The notes beneath the pieces were generated by a model. It was not told where the DNA came from. It saw nothing but the letters and a program-made list of their open reading frames with translations, and ran no database searches. Positions 22,501 through 34,758 of a DNA stretch of 64,000 nucleotides are shown here, piece by piece. Position 1 is the stretch's first letter. Each line of letters opens with the position of its first letter. This DNA is from Diadema setosum (taxonomy: Eukaryota; Echinodermata; Echinoidea; Diadematoida; Diadematidae): NCBI GenBank assembly GCA_033980235.1, contig CM067075.1:28193650-28257649 (forward strand), in the 5' to 3' direction. A program made the translations under genes and the position numbers.

Positions 22501-25392
22501 TGTAAATGCAAGAGAGTTTTTTTTTTTTTTTTTTGAGGGGTATGTTTCTTTCACATCCTGGAGCTGATAAACACTTAATTCTTATTCTTGTATGTAGATA
22601 CTGAGATGTTGCTCCATTTTAAAAATCAGAATTAAAATGTTTCCTCCAACTGTATTCATGTTGTCTCTCAGACAGCAATCCATCAAAGTGAGTGACATAT
22701 TTAAAATGGTCCACTTAACTTGCCCTCAAAAGTGAATGTAATCTTATTGCAGAGCTTTCAGTAGCAACATATTGGATTATAGTGAGGATAGTAAGAGTGG
22801 AAGTAAAGTCGTCAGTGTACGAAGTACAATATCCCTTTGACATGTCTTGAATCAGGAAAATGTACTTAGCATTCTTTCGGGTTGAACTCAGTCTGGATGG
22901 ATGGCCACTTGTATTTATTCTATCCTATCCAACCTTACATTGAAAGCTTCCTGCCTTCTTTCATTTGAAAAGCATTTTGATGAACTGCCCATGTTTAATT
23001 TTTGTTTTGTTGTTTTGTTTTCATCCATTGTTGCTATGGTGACGGCAGGATAAGCAGAAAGAGATCAAACAGCTGATGGAGAAAGTGAAGGAAGCGGAGC
23101 AGACTGTTCGCAAGATGGAGGAGAAATTTGAGTGAGTGAAAAATGTCGAGGGTAGGACTAGCCTCTCTCAAAGGCTCTCACACCAATATTTGAGATAATT
23201 GATGATAACTGAGAGAAACAGAGCAGACTGTTCACATGATGGAGGAGAAATTTGAGTGAGTAAAACTATTGAGGGTAGGACTAGCCTCTCTCAAAGGCTC
23301 TCACACTAATAATTGAGATAATTGACTGTTTGCAAAATGGAGGAATTTGAGAGAGTAAAACTGTTGAGGGTAGGACTAGCCTCTCTCAAAGGCTCTCACA
23401 CTAATAATTGGCACTGATAGTTGTGAATGAAGAAAGATAAAGCACAGTGCAGCAGTGTAAGGACTTTTTGAGATCAGTAGATGTGATAATTATTTATGAG
23501 CCTGTCGAAAGTCTACATAAATAAATAATCATGTATGTGTGTATGTATGCATGTATACTGTGTACATTTACTGTACATATATGTGTACAGTGCATGCCCG
23601 TTTTTAATAACAAACAAGGTTATAACGAAATTCCGATTTTACTCTTGATGACAGCTCAAATTGATCTTTGTATCAATGCTAACGGTGATCGGCACTATCA
23701 TTCAACAGCGCCCTCTACACTGCTGGGTCTATGCGCCTTTAATGAAAAAAAATGGAAGTCCATATACAAAGAAAGGACAGTGTCCCTATGGCATGTAATA
23801 GATATTTCTTCCTCAGGGTTGTAACAAATCACTTTAATCCAGAAGCCATTCCATCTGGCACGCAGTGAAGCTCACCGAGTCTTTGCCCCAACTATTTTTC
23901 TTCCAGGAGGGAAGCTGCACAAGTTTCGGCCAATCTCCAAGTCATCAAGCTGAGGGAGGAGAAGGTTGAGGCGGAGGAAGCCCTGGCAAGCTTGCAAATG
24001 GTGAGTCAGCGCCCGCCTTTCGTGGAAGGAAGCCGTATATCACGTCGCGGGATGATGATGACTTTTGTTGTTGTTTTTCTGGTTTTTGTTATGCCTCTGC
24101 CACAAAGTGTTACCAGGGGGCATCATGTTTTAAGGTCGTTGGTCCTTCTGTCCATCCTTCCTTCCATCCATCTGTCCGCTCTTCCATTGGACGGTCCTTC
24201 CGTCGGTCGGTGACCAATTTTGTGGATGGCGTAACTTTAGAACTGTTAGAGGTATCCAAATGAAATTTGGCACATGCAGGTATGAGCTGACAGAGTTGTG
24301 CCCATCAACCTGAAGGCACACATGCCCAAGGTCAAAGTTCAAGGACACATTCTAAAATTTCTCTGTTTTATCCATATTTTGAAAGTTGCTCAAAGTATTG
24401 TCATGAAAATTGATGTGTGTACATTACCAGAAAGTCATCATTTGGAGAAAGTTGTCAGCCATGGTATCAAAATGCCAAGAATCCAAAATCAAGTGAAAAT
24501 TCTCAAATTCCGCTGTTCGTGTCATATTTCTTTCTAATCATGTGAAACTATCATCTTAAATTGTCAAGATGGATAAGAGGCACACTCAAACGTACTGACG
24601 CTCTGAAAATTATGCTCACACTATCAAAATGTGTAAAGAAAGGTATGTACTTGTATGACCATGTGTGAAAACTGTTTGCATTTATTCTAACACTACCATC
24701 TGTGGGAAACCTGAAAATTGTAAATCTAGCAATCTACAGAGCTATAGAAACTGTTTTGATTCATTTTTAACAATCATTTGCAAATGGCACTTTGACAAGT
24801 CTCAAGCTGAATAGTCATATGGGCCACCAGCAATGCTAACGCAGCATAAAGATGAGGACTTGTAAAACTTTAGTGTTTGAAAATGATTGTTAATGCATCA
24901 AAACGGTTTCATTTTGTGGGTAACAAAATCTGCATTTCTCAAATTTTGCCATAGATGGCAGTGCCAGAGTAAACCATTCTGGAAATAGTTTTGCAAACAT
25001 GGTGATGTAACTGTATTGGTTCCTAGATCTATCTTGATAGTGACTGCATCATTTTCAGAACACTTGTATGGTTGAATGTGCCTCCTTCTCTCTGAATACT
25101 ATGTATCATTACAAAACTTAGACAGCCAAAGCTGAAAACTAACTGAAAATATAGTCAACATGATGTCAAGCAGGGCTTTGATGTAATTATGTTTTACTTT
25201 CATATTCGTGTCTTTTGTTTTTGTATTTGTCTAGAACTTCATTTGTCTCTTTCTCATTTCATCCTAATATGTTTTTTTTTTCTTTCTTTCTTCATGCAGG
25301 AGTATGGAGCATACAAGAAGCACAGCGCCAATTTACTTGCTAAGGAGAAAAAACTCAATGCACAACTCAGGAATCTGGCGAGAGTATCGTGA
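11387..25392 (+). CDS. CCDC89-like coiled-coil protein, eight coding exons, first exon interrupted by a transposon
   Basis: Orthologue-level match to vertebrate CCDC89 (BOIP, reported to bind the HEY1 Notch effector). Coding exons: 11387-11422 plus 13550-13576 (exon 1, split by a MITE), 15659-15951, 19131-19310, 20368-20465, 21382-21518, 23049-23131, 23907-24000 and 25300-25392 (TGA). All junctions are GT-AG and the phases agree. Exons 2-8 encode 325 residues; with exon 1 the protein would be about 346, close to the ~374 of human. Hallmarks are LRARIDEQAQLICILKQRSD in exon 2 and MIRFKDEYKRQNEELRRQN across the exon 2/3 junction. Almost the whole protein is charged heptad-type coiled coil, with no membrane segment or catalytic motif. 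An AATAAA at 25669 is a plausible polyadenylation signal. The identity of exons 2-8 is secure. Exon 1 is inferred from frame, Kozak context and donor. Confidence 0.9.
11423..13546. mobile_element. 2.1-kb foldback transposon with ~58-bp terminal repeats and TTA duplication (PIF/Harbinger-like target)
   Basis: Starts TGCACTTGTCAATTG and ends with its complement. The near-identical termini extend about 58 bp and include the palindrome CCCATGGGTACCCGGGG. It is flanked by TTA at 11420-11422 and 13547-13549, and a 3-bp TWA duplication is typical of PIF/Harbinger elements. Inside the termini lie GC-rich short-period repeats (about 11500-11725 and 13246-13470). The centre is a set of nested inverted repeats: 11868-12030 pairs with 12590-12760, 12047-12210 with 13080-13240, and 12410-12590 with 12770-12950. 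Four copies of a TGCCCAAAAGT terminus (11883, 12047, and reversed at 12731 and 13224) suggest smaller elements inserted into a larger one. No transposase-like protein is encoded. The longest ORF (11556-12083, minus) follows the repeats. Confidence 0.8.
13639..13660. repeat. (TA)n microsatellite
   Basis: About ten TA dinucleotides shortly after the exon 1 donor of the CCDC89-like gene. Confidence 0.9.
14608..15469. mobile_element. 862-bp mariner/pogo-type MITE in CCDC89 intron 1
   Basis: Terminal inverted repeats CAGTATTCATCGCATAATCG (left) and the complement of CGATTATGCGATTAATACTG (right), with further matching CCCGATT blocks inside. Both ends are flanked by TA (14606-14607 and 15470-15471), the target duplication of Tc1/mariner/pogo elements. 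It contains a short CA run near 14730. No transposase frame is seen. Confidence 0.8.
16782..19058 (+). mobile_element. 5'-truncated non-LTR retrotransposon (CR1/Jockey-like LINE) in CCDC89 intron 1
   Basis: The reverse transcriptase reading frame runs from about 16797 to 18167 and shows the expected blocks: SANKSPGHDGVDSSVLK, KVIPVYKKGDKYSCSNYRPI, FLDLSKAFDSIN, GVPQGSVLGPLLFLIYVND and the catalytic FADDTN. One frameshift near 18165 moves the C-terminal region into another frame (18165-18632), where the family's RAIRVI and GPKLWNSL motifs follow. The endonuclease and ORF1 are missing, so the copy is 5' truncated. The 3' end carries a short ACTTGAA-type tail near 19036-19058. Codon use is very AT-rich compared with the host exons. 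With one frameshift and no other disruption it looks fairly young. Confidence 0.9.
21146..21366. repeat. (CAT/CAC)n microsatellite next to the exon 5 splice acceptor
   Basis: About 220 bp of CAT and CAC triplets ending 16 bases before exon 5 of the CCDC89-like gene (21382). The array fills the region where branch point and pyrimidine tract normally lie, leaving only TTTGCCCCCCTCCAG as a recognisable acceptor. The poly-histidine ORF it produces is not a gene. Confidence 0.95.
21612..21980. repeat. Pentanucleotide satellite AATTC/AGTTC in CCDC89 intron 5
   Basis: About 370 bp built from AATTC and AGTTC pentamers with point changes. A short related patch recurs at 22085-22110 within a partial repeat of the flanking sequence (GCAGAAA...CACTT around 21556 and 22030), so the array and its flank were duplicated. 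It is open in all three plus frames because the period is five and stop-free. Confidence 0.95.
22260..22352. mobile_element. Short TTAA-flanked MITE (93 bp), copy a
   Basis: TTAACCCGTTTAGGAC at the left and GTCCTCAATGGGTTAA at the right form terminal inverted repeats ending in TTAA on both sides. A second copy in opposite orientation occurs at 56061-56153. It is too small to code and lies in intron 5 of the CCDC89-like gene. Confidence 0.75.
23095..23405 (+). repeat. Partial triplication of CCDC89 exon 6 and the start of its intron
   Basis: The 3' half of exon 6 (GCAGACTGTTCGCAAGATGG onward), its donor and about 70 bp of intron recur twice more, beginning near 23223 and 23326. All three copies share the intronic phrase GGTAGGACTAGCCTCTCTC. 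The second copy keeps a consensus donor (TTTGAGTGAGTA near 23253), the third does not. Neither extra copy has an acceptor of its own. Confidence 0.85.
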
Positions 25393-25764
25393 CTCCTCCC
25401 TCTACCATCATTTGCACTCGACCTTATTCGATCACAGGGACATATGTGAGACCATTGATGTGACTTGGGCTGGCTACAAGCTGATATATGTGGAAAATTT
25501 ATTGCTTCTGTGGTGCATGTATAACAACATATATGTTTATTGAGTTGCTAAGACATGTCAGCATGAAGGTACGTATGCACTGCAGTAAAACCACATCATT
25601 TATGCCATCAAATCCATGCATCTGGTATGCATGGCTTTCATTTCAAATATGGAAGGTGTTAGCTCACCAATAAATTGTCTGGTCATTCATCACTACATCA
25701 GCTTTAAAAACAACAAACAAACAAACAGACAAATAAATACACAGACAGACAAATAGACGAACTA

Positions 25765-25977
25765 CTGTAAAAGTGGATATTTTCACATGAGTAATTGATT
25801 TTTCACGCTCGGCCAGGTAAGATGAGCTGCGCATGCTTTTAATTTTGCAGAATCAAGACATGAATTAGTGGAACATATGACAGGCAGAGATATTTGCATG
25901 CCTTTATTTTTGCACTAGTTTTTGGTTGCGTAAAATGCGCAAAAATTTCAACACCGCAAAAATTTCCACTTTTACAG
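25765..25977. mobile_element. Mariner-type MITE, family CTGTAAAAGTGG, copy 1
   Basis: Ends CTGTAAAAGTGGATATTTTC and the complement of AAATTTCCACTTTTACAG, flanked by TA (25763-25764 and 25978-25979). 213 bp. It shares termini and GCGCAAAAAT-type internal motifs with the copy at 61694-61902. Confidence 0.8.
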
Positions 25978-26467
25978 TATGGCGACGAGCAGCATTAACA
26001 AGACTTTGGCTTGTGAATCGTGTTTGATCGCTGAAGTATGTGTACCATGATGTTGTAGTAGCTTGTGGTAATGGATAAAGGAGTGTTTTGTGTCTGTAGA
26101 GGCAAACATTCTTGCTGTGTAAATACATTTTGTCCTGTGAAAGATACAGATGCTTTCCTGTTGTTGTTTGTTTGTTTTTTTCAAAGGAATGTTGTAGCCG
26201 TGTTGAAGAAGACATACAACACTTGAGACTTTACAGGAATGCCTTGAAAAACAAAACTTTGCTGAATAAATATCTTTGGAATATTGTTTTTCCTTGTCCA
26301 ACAAACCCATCTTTAGTGATAGCTTTTACGGTACATTTCTACTAACTGGTACTGCTTTAGTGTCTACATACATGTGCTTGCAGCTGTCCACCAATATATT
26401 ATCCATACAAACGTGGTAATCTTTCTTCCTTTAGGAGCATTGCTTCTGTAATTTCTCTTTGCCAATA

Positions 26468-26925
26468 CAGTTGAACCTCTCGTATCCGGACAAGTCGGGA
26501 CCGGGGCTCATCCGGATAAGGCATTTTGCCGGATACGGGAGACTCAATGCTTTATGCATGTACATATACATACACATGTACTGATGTAGCCCATTGTAGT
26601 ACCACATGTAGTAATGTGTATACTGCAACCTTTTCATTGTTACACTCAGTAACAGACCCCAAAATAGAGGTTCGTGTTTGCAAGAATGAAATCATTTTCT
26701 TTTATAAATTCTTGGAATGATTTACCTAAATAATTATTAAAAAATGTATCAAGTAGATCTTGAAAATAAACCGTACTCGGCAAAGTCGACTGTAGATCGC
26801 CATTGTTAGATTGAGTTGGGAATCCCCCTTTCCTCCCGTAATTATTAAAAAAAATCACGGCGAGATTGCGTCCGTATAATAGAGAGATCCGGATAAAGGG
26901 AGGCCGGACAAGAGAGGTTCAACTG
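26468..26925. mobile_element. 458-bp pogo/Tigger-like MITE
   Basis: Ends CAGTTGAACCTCTCGTATCC and GGACAAGAGAGGTTCAACTG, flanked by TA on both sides (26466-26467, 26926-26927). CAGTxGAACCTC ends with TA duplications are typical of pogo-group Tc1/mariner elements. No transposase ORF. Confidence 0.8.
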
Positions 26926-27239
26926 TACATCAAAATGCTTATAGATGGAGCTGACTATTTTTCCTACAGAGTGATCTTGAATTTACCCCATGTTCACCAA
27001 AGTGTACCGACATTGAAAACGTACAGATATCCAGAGTCATTCTCAATCTTGAATTCACAAAGCCTGTCACCTTAATCTCATAAAAAAAGAAAAAAAAAAC
27101 CCCACAAAATGCTGTCTGCACTTAAAAAGTCACAAAATTGTTGTGCAGATGATAACTATCGTTATCACTGTGCTCATCAGTGAGTCCGTAGTCTTGTTCA
27201 TGTGTTTGAACCGGTCTGTCTGATATTAGTACATCACCT

Positions 27240-27400
27240 GGAGACTGTTGCATAGAACTTTTTACCTGAGAAAAACTCGGTTTGATTTTCAACTGAGTTT
27301 TTCCTTTGTTGAAGTCAGAGGCAGTACCATGCTAGCCTGAGTTTTCAGTTCTTACCAGAGTTTTTCTCGGGTTAAGGGTTTTATGTAACAGACCCTTCAT
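27240..27400. mobile_element. Probable short foldback MITE
   Basis: TTTTTACCTGAGAAAAACTC on the left and the imperfect complement GAGTTTTTCTCGGGTTAAGG on the right form arms within about 160 bp. An internal GAGTTTTTCC repeat also pairs. Exact ends and duplication are not clear. Confidence 0.5.
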
Positions 27401-28072
27401 GTTCCACATTGTACTCACAGTGCAATTTGCTGCTACATGTGTTCAGTACGTGTACTAATATTTGGTGCCTGTGTAACTACTACATGAGAAGTCAGACTTT
27501 GCTTGTATTATGCATCCCATACTTCATTGTCTAAATAATTTGTGTACAGACTTGTAATTTTTACATACAGAGTGTACATAATCTTATCTAGTTTTCCAGA
27601 AGTCTTCAAAGTATTCGAACTGTGCTGAAATATTTCTTATACAATCTACTTGTACATATACCTAGCATGTAAATAATAGTATGTTATTTATTGACTTTAT
27701 GGAGACATTTCTTCTCTCGCAAGTGCCTCAAGTATGCCATAATTTTAACCTTTTCGATTTGAGGTTCAGAAACTCTAATGACCTTTGTACAAGACCTACA
27801 AGGCCCTTGCATGCTATTTAATTGAATTCAAGGTAATCCATACATGGGACCTAGTTCTCGGAGTGGTATGTGTTGCTATGTCAGGCAAGCTCTGGCAGGC
27901 TTTCTGTATGGTAAGAGCAGCCTTTTGATGTAAAGATGCCTGTGCAAGCTGAATATTGTTTGGAAGCTGGTCTATTGCCCGACACCAAATGCATGCAGGA
28001 TGTCCTTCCACAGGTGAATTGCATGCAAATTTCCCATTTTTAATAATCAGAAGTACCTGTAATGGTGAATTA

Positions 28073-28284
28073 TTGTACAAGCTGAAATTTTCGCGTACAG
28101 ATATTTTTCGCGAATTGCTACTAGGAGGACATTTTCAGGTGTTGTTAATTTCGCGGTTGCGAGGTCTGACTGTACTTATCTATTCGCACGTTGTTATTTT
28201 CGCGTGTTGTTTTTTTTTGCGGTTCAAAGGCGTTTCGCGAAATTCGCGAAAATAAAACCACCGCGAAAATTTCAGCTCGTACAG
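28073..28284. mobile_element. Mariner-type MITE with CGCGAAAATTTC arms
   Basis: Left TTGTACAAGCTGAAATTTTC and right complement (GAAAATTTCAGCTCGTACAG), flanked by TA at 28071-28072 and 28285-28286. It is rich in TTCGCG words, like the MITE at 61694, but with different termini. Confidence 0.8.
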
Positions 28285-29589
28285 TAGCTGTGCCCCACTG
28301 CGTAATATTGGCACGTTGCCATTATTTATTGAATCTGTGATATACCTGTGTGTGTCACTTTCCAAAGTAGTACTCCTCTATCTTTTTTCCCTTTTTTTTT
28401 TTTCAAAGTTTTGTGCTACAATTGTATTACAATTTCTACGTGTACTATAGAGAATACTGAAGTGATTATATCACAGTCATTTGTTATAGATTGGGTTGGA
28501 ACCAGGTGCGCACATAAACGCTCAGGCCAGGTGAGGTTGTTTAGAACCAGTTTCCATGGCGATGAATGACTATGACATCACACTCTGGTACTCAATATGA
28601 ATATTCGGGAGCCTATGTACCGTAATAGTTTAAATGTCTTTATGTAATGTAACTGAAACCTGTTATTATGTTGTGATATGTACGGTATTCCAACTTTGAG
28701 TCATTCTTCAGGTGCAATCATTTACATATGTAATATGTAATTATTTGTATAATTTAAGCTTTAATTGTATTTCATAGGTGCAAAGTACTATGAAAAAGGT
28801 GCCAATGTATAATTTTCTTCCTGATTTGAATTGGTGATGACATCGGTGTTGTGATTATGCAATTGAATTGCGCCATTTCCGTCAGTTGTATGCCTCCACC
28901 GATTTTAATATTTTTATTGTTTTATTTCAATTTAAAGTGAATATGTCATATATTATTGGAACACAGGATTTTTTTTTTCTTTATGCATATTCATATATGT
29001 ATATAGATAATGATAATTAAAAAAAAAAATCATCTTTTGTGTACTGGAGCCAATGCACGGACTAAAATCTCATTATGTACTGCTACGTACTGTATATTTA
29101 TTTTATCCACTGGTGTTTTCAATATTTCATATTTAAGTTTAGATTCAACCCGGAGTCCTTCTTGTGGAAAGAACAGGATGGTTCTGATAAAACCAGAAAT
29201 GGACTCATAATAGGCCAAGATAACAGCTGTTTTGTCGGAGGATTCAATGTACGTTATGACATTCTAACAAGGTAACTCGCCGTCAGACATGAAGCGCCCG
29301 CCGTCTTCTGTATTGAAATAAAATATAACTCGAATGAATGTAAATATCTACTGCCAACGCGAATAAATAACTTCTGATCTGAATACATGTATTGAGCATG
29401 CAATTGTGGCATTAATTTTCACATTCTGTCTTCAAGAGGAAATCGCCCGATAGCGAGTAAAGAACACTAAATGAATGAAATCATGTTGTTGAGCTGTATT
29501 ACAAAGAAAAGAATGTTTATAGATAATACATATATGTACTTGAGATGAATCGATGAAAAGAAATCTTGGGCATTTTTTTTTTTTTTTTT

Positions 29590-31040
29590 TTTACTGGCCT
29601 ATTAAACATATTCATATAATTAGCATAATATGCTGATTATATGAATGTGTAATATGTGAAATAATACCATTATATTGCTTATTTCAATCCAGGAAGTCAG
29701 GAAACACGGATAATGTAAAAATTTTCAAGGGTTTTCGTTTCCATTCATAGCAAGAGTTTCCATTTTGAAGTGATGAAAGTGTCCTAAACGTGAAAATTAG
29801 CATAATGAGTTATTACTTGCATATGTACCCAATCTAATAATAAATGGTAGCGCATACTGTGTATATGGAGTTAAAAAGTTGTTTAGAAGAAGGGTTTTCG
29901 TTGAATTGTGTTATAGATGGTGTTGCACTGAGGTAAATTAAGCTTGGTTCCCACTTTGCAGACTTGGGCAATTATCTTCATTAGTTTAATTAGCATATTC
30001 CGCCACATAGCATAATATGTAATCATAGAATTATGCTAATTTTGAAGTAGGAAGCCTGAAAATAGGGAATGTACCATCTATCGGACTATTGTACATAAAA
30101 TTATGCAAATCAGCTAACTTGCTAAGTTGTGCTAACTACGATATTTAAGACACTTGCATCATTTCAAAATGGAAACTGTTGTTATGAACTTATTTTTTTT
30201 TTTCATAGAAAACCCTAAAAAGTTGTGTTATCCGTGTTTTCAAGCTTTCTGGATTAGAATTAGCAACATATGACATATTATGCTAATTAGCTGAATATGA
30301 TAATGGGACTGTATCAAGATACATGTAATTGCACAAGGCTGCTTAGGTGACAACCAAGCTTAATTTACTTCACCAATCTAGAAACTGAATCAACAAAAAC
30401 CTTGTACTAAACAACTTTTTTCATGTTACGTACATAGTATAATGGTATCATCTACTAGACAGTGTGCATATGCAAATGAGCTTATTATGTAAATTTGCAT
30501 GTTTGAGACACATTATTTCAAAATGGAAACTGTTGTTATGAATGAATTTCACGTTATAGAGAACTCTTGAATAGTTGTATTACCCGTGTTTTCAGGCTTC
30601 CTGGATCAAAATTTGATAGTAACATATTACATACATTTTATTATGCTAATTAGCTGAATATGCTAATTAGACTACTTAAGTGAATTGTCCAAGGCTGTCA
30701 AGGTTGCAACCAAGCTTAATTTACCTCAATGCCCTCTACAACGCGATTCAACAAAAATCCTTCCACTTAAAACCTTTTCCATGCCATATACATAGCACGT
30801 GGTACTATTTATTAGCTGTGCATGCCTGCATATGCAAATTAACTTGTGCAATTTTGCATGTTTAAGACATTTACATCATGTAAAAATGGAAACTGTTGTT
30901 ACAAATGGATTCCTCGTCAAAGAAAACCCTTGAAAAGTTGTATTATCCACGTTTTCTGGCATCCTGAACTAAGATTAGCAATTCATTTGTATTATACATT
31001 ATACTAATCAAACGATTATGCCAATTAGGCTAATTAAGGT
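29590..31040. repeat. Tandem array of ~355-bp AT-rich units
   Basis: The phrase AAAATGGAAACTGTTGTTA recurs at about 30168, 30523 and 30885 (spacing about 355 and 362 bp). Each is followed by a GAAAACCCTTGAAAAGTTGT-like phrase and blocks of GCTAATTAGC and CATATGCAAAT. A related inverted phrase (AAGGGTTTTCGTTG) appears near 29890. The 3' edge is about 400 bp beyond the Ferd3l-like stop codon. No coding capacity. Confidence 0.7.
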
Positions 31041-31433
31041 TGCCAACCCTTGAAGAAAACAATCAACAGGAAAACTTTGTACATTGTACTTAAAAACTTT
31101 TCTGGTTCTGAAAAGTTTCTATCCGACTTCTTTGAGAGTTTTCGGAGACAGACATGGCGCTCGAGGGCGAGAAATACAGTTGTCAATTGCTGTCTTTCAA
31201 AGTCTTGTGGGATACAGTTTTCTGTTTGGCGTCACTGATGATGATGATGATGATGACGCATGCGACGTCCCTGTCGATCACCGCCATCTTTTCCTCGACC
31301 CCATAACACTATTATTGGCACAACAAAAAGTAAACAGTATTTGACATGGTCGTCGACGAAACTGATTGAAAAAGCATTATACGTCAGTCTCTCAATGAAT
31401 AGACAAAGTCAACATTTCATTGTGCTCATTGTC

Positions 31434-34400
31434 CTAGTGGACGTCGGTACTTCGCTCGACATCGTCGTCGTTGTTGTCGCCGGTTCTTGCTCTGTCCGTG
31501 GAGTGACCTCGAGCGTGGTCGCTTTGCACGACGGCCGTTGAGCGGCTCCTGACAGTCCTGCCCCGAAGCTCGCCCGTCGCCTGCTTGCCGGCAAGGAGGT
31601 CAGCCAGGAACTCGATGTACAGAATGGCCAGTCGCAGCGTTTCGATCCGAGATAAACGCTTCTCGTGTTTGAATTTCGGTACCTATGGGATAAGAATACG
31701 GGACAGGGGTAATAAACATACTTGAACGCAATTTTAACAGTAAGATTAAAGTGCCTGTGTTTCGCAGAACTGGTTCGCGAGGTATTACATAAAGCCGAAA
31801 CAACGGCATCCTTGTCTAATCGGATTCTAATGGCGTTGAGAACGGTAAAGATTGTGAACTGCGCGTGTGCGACGTCTACCTACAACGTAGACTATCTTGA
31901 GAAATGTCCAACAAATTATATTCAATAACCTTGACAATTCAGCTGTCGGGAATTAGTTTTACAATGCAATCTGAAGTGTTTTGTATCATTTCCTTGAGAT
32001 GTAATCATTTTTCGCGCAATGAAATTCGAAAATATGTCACTCAACAAACTGAACCTCTCAACTTTATGTCTCAAGAATAGTTAACAAATTCAAAGAAATT
32101 TTGAGAGAATGATAACGTTGTATAACGACTTCTTTGTATCATAAGATGTACTACCGTACTCTCTTTCTTTTTCAGTGATATAATAAACATTTCTTAGGAG
32201 GACAAACATATCCATTCATTTAGTAGAGGAAAATCGATTATACTTTGATTCAACATGCAGCGCTGATAGCCGCAGAACGAACCTCTTTCCTAAGTTTGTC
32301 GAAGGCGTCGTTGAGATTGAACATTCGGCGTCTCTCGCGCACGTTCGCGGCTTTCCGCTGGGCTACCGTGACGACCCGACGACGAGGCTTTGACGCGGAC
32401 GGCCTCTTGGAATTCGTCTCTTTGTGGGTTATCGCTACATTTCCGCCTTCTTTGAACTCCTTGTCGGGAATATCTATGTGTGTAGAGCCAAATGGTATCC
32501 CTCCGCAGACTGTGGGGTATAGAGAAGCGATTTCACATTTGAAATACATGTATTCGCCGAATGCGCCACATCAGCATTTATAGCTATGCCCCCTGTGACT
32601 AGCAACAGTCAGCAAATGGGATCAACCAGGCACATTGTGCCATAAGCTAGAAGAATAAGAAGCTATGCATATTTCGCAACAATTTAGTATGTCAACAGTG
32701 CAGAAGTTTAGTAAAATTTATTGTCGATAATATCAAACGGCTTAACACGTAAAACAAATCAAAACTTTACCAATGGCATAAATTAAGATATAATCATGTC
32801 GCTTATATACTAATCTATGCTTTCAGTGTGATATAATTATTGGGATAAATATAAAGTCAGGTTTACGAATATCTTCCCGAAGTTTGATTGCCATTGTTTC
32901 CCCTTTTAATGATCAAGCTTTGTGATCCACATGAAAACGGCAGATGTTCTCATCGGGAAGGTGTGTGATACGTTTTTCATAATGACTTTCATTTGAGACA
33001 CTGTGCATATCAACTTGAAAGATGATGCTGATGATATCCAGATATATACATCATTTCTACCTACCCAAACAAATGTCGTTGACATCATTCAGAAACTTGA
33101 GGCTTGCATCCATGATATCAAAAAGTGGATGAGCTCGCATTCATTGAAGTTAAATCAGGAAAAGTCAGAGTTGTTATTTATTGGTTCCAAGGTTCTACTT
33201 GACAAGGTTAGTCTTCCTTCTTTGACGGTTGACAATGATGTGGTTATTGCTCCATCTAAATCATGTAGAAATCTTGGAGTATTATTTGATTCTACAATGT
33301 CCATGTCTGTTCAGATCTCTGCTGTCTGTAAATCCGTGAGATATCAGTTACGAAATTTGGGCATTATTCGCAAGTATTTAACTCGTTCAGCCACAGAAAA
33401 TATAGTTCATGTTATAATATATCATATAATATAATATATAATAGCTCTTATATCATCACGACTTGACTTTGGTAATGCACTCCTATTTCAGCTACCACAA
33501 TCTCAACTTTCACGGTTACAACAATTGCAAAATTCAGCAGCCCGCGTTGTTACCCTTACCAGGAGAAATACTCACATTACCCCTGTTTTGTCCTCATTGC
33601 ATTAGTTACCTGTTGAATCTCGCATTGTATTTAAACTATTACTATTTGTTTTTCATTGCATACATGGATCTGCCCCAGAGTACAATGTTAATTTACTGAC
33701 ATTTTATAATCCTTCCAGATGTTTAAGGTCATCTGATAGTAGATTGCTTGTTGTTCCAAAAACGAAGAAATCATGGGGGGATCGGTCGTTTGCACATGCT
33801 GGACCTTACCTGTGGAATCAGTTGCCTCAAGCTATCCGTCACATTTCGAATGTTGACTCCTTTAAAGTTGCCCTCAAAACTCATTTGTTCATGACCATTT
33901 TCCAGTAGAATTGTATATTATGATGTATATTTTTTCATTATCATTATTGTGTCATTCATTTTCATGTGCATGTTTGTGTAAGGATTTTTGTATTTCATAA
34001 CTTACTTCTTCTACTGCGCCTTGAGCACGTTAACTATGTGGAACTGGCGCATTATAAATACCCTGTATTATTATTATTATTGAAAGGCATTATTTACCAT
34101 GTGCAGATGAAACAAAAACACAGCTTTAGTGCTTCAAAATATTTCTAAAACGTGAGTTAGTTATAGAAACAACTATTTGAAAAATGTTCATCAGTATAAT
34201 CAATGTTAAATATTATGACGATATGAGAACAAATTAATCTTTTGTCTCCCGAAGAAATTGTAGTAACGATTTCTTCGCGAGACAAAGGATTAATTTGTTC
34301 TCCTATCGTCCTGGAACTCACCGCGATGGTCAACATCTTCACAATGTTAAGTATTGTTTGATATACAAAATGTGAACAATAATTTCATTAGAATTGTTTC

Positions 34401-34699
34401 TATTTAGAATAAACCGTCTACAGTTGTGGCTTATTGAGAAAAATAACCTTATCTCCTTATATTCTAGCTTTATTGCGAAATTTTTATATGGTAGGATGTT
34501 TTGTGATACAACTGATCTACATAATATATGCATGTAATGTGATAACTCTAATCCCAGTGGTCTGCTCCCAATGGTAAACAGTGCCTTTAAAATCATATCG
34601 ACGTTTTAGAAACTATAGATGGACGAGTATTGAATCGCATATTATGTAATGACGACGTCGAAGGAACAGAGGCTTAAAAAGAAAGATGTGATGATATGA

Positions 34700-34758
<59 letters not shown>

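Larger units (their letters stand above)
25675..31430. other. Intergenic region between CCDC89-like and Ferd3l-like genes
   Basis: I see no coding exon here. The interval holds the separately listed MITEs at 25765, 26468, 27240 and 28073 and the tandem array at 29590-31040. The remainder is AT-rich with frequent stops. Confidence 0.6.

Noticed and set aside
31260..31594. ORFs overlapping exon 3 of the Ferd3l-like gene in other frames
   Set aside because: The bHLH frame on the minus strand explains the coding signal; the others have no support.
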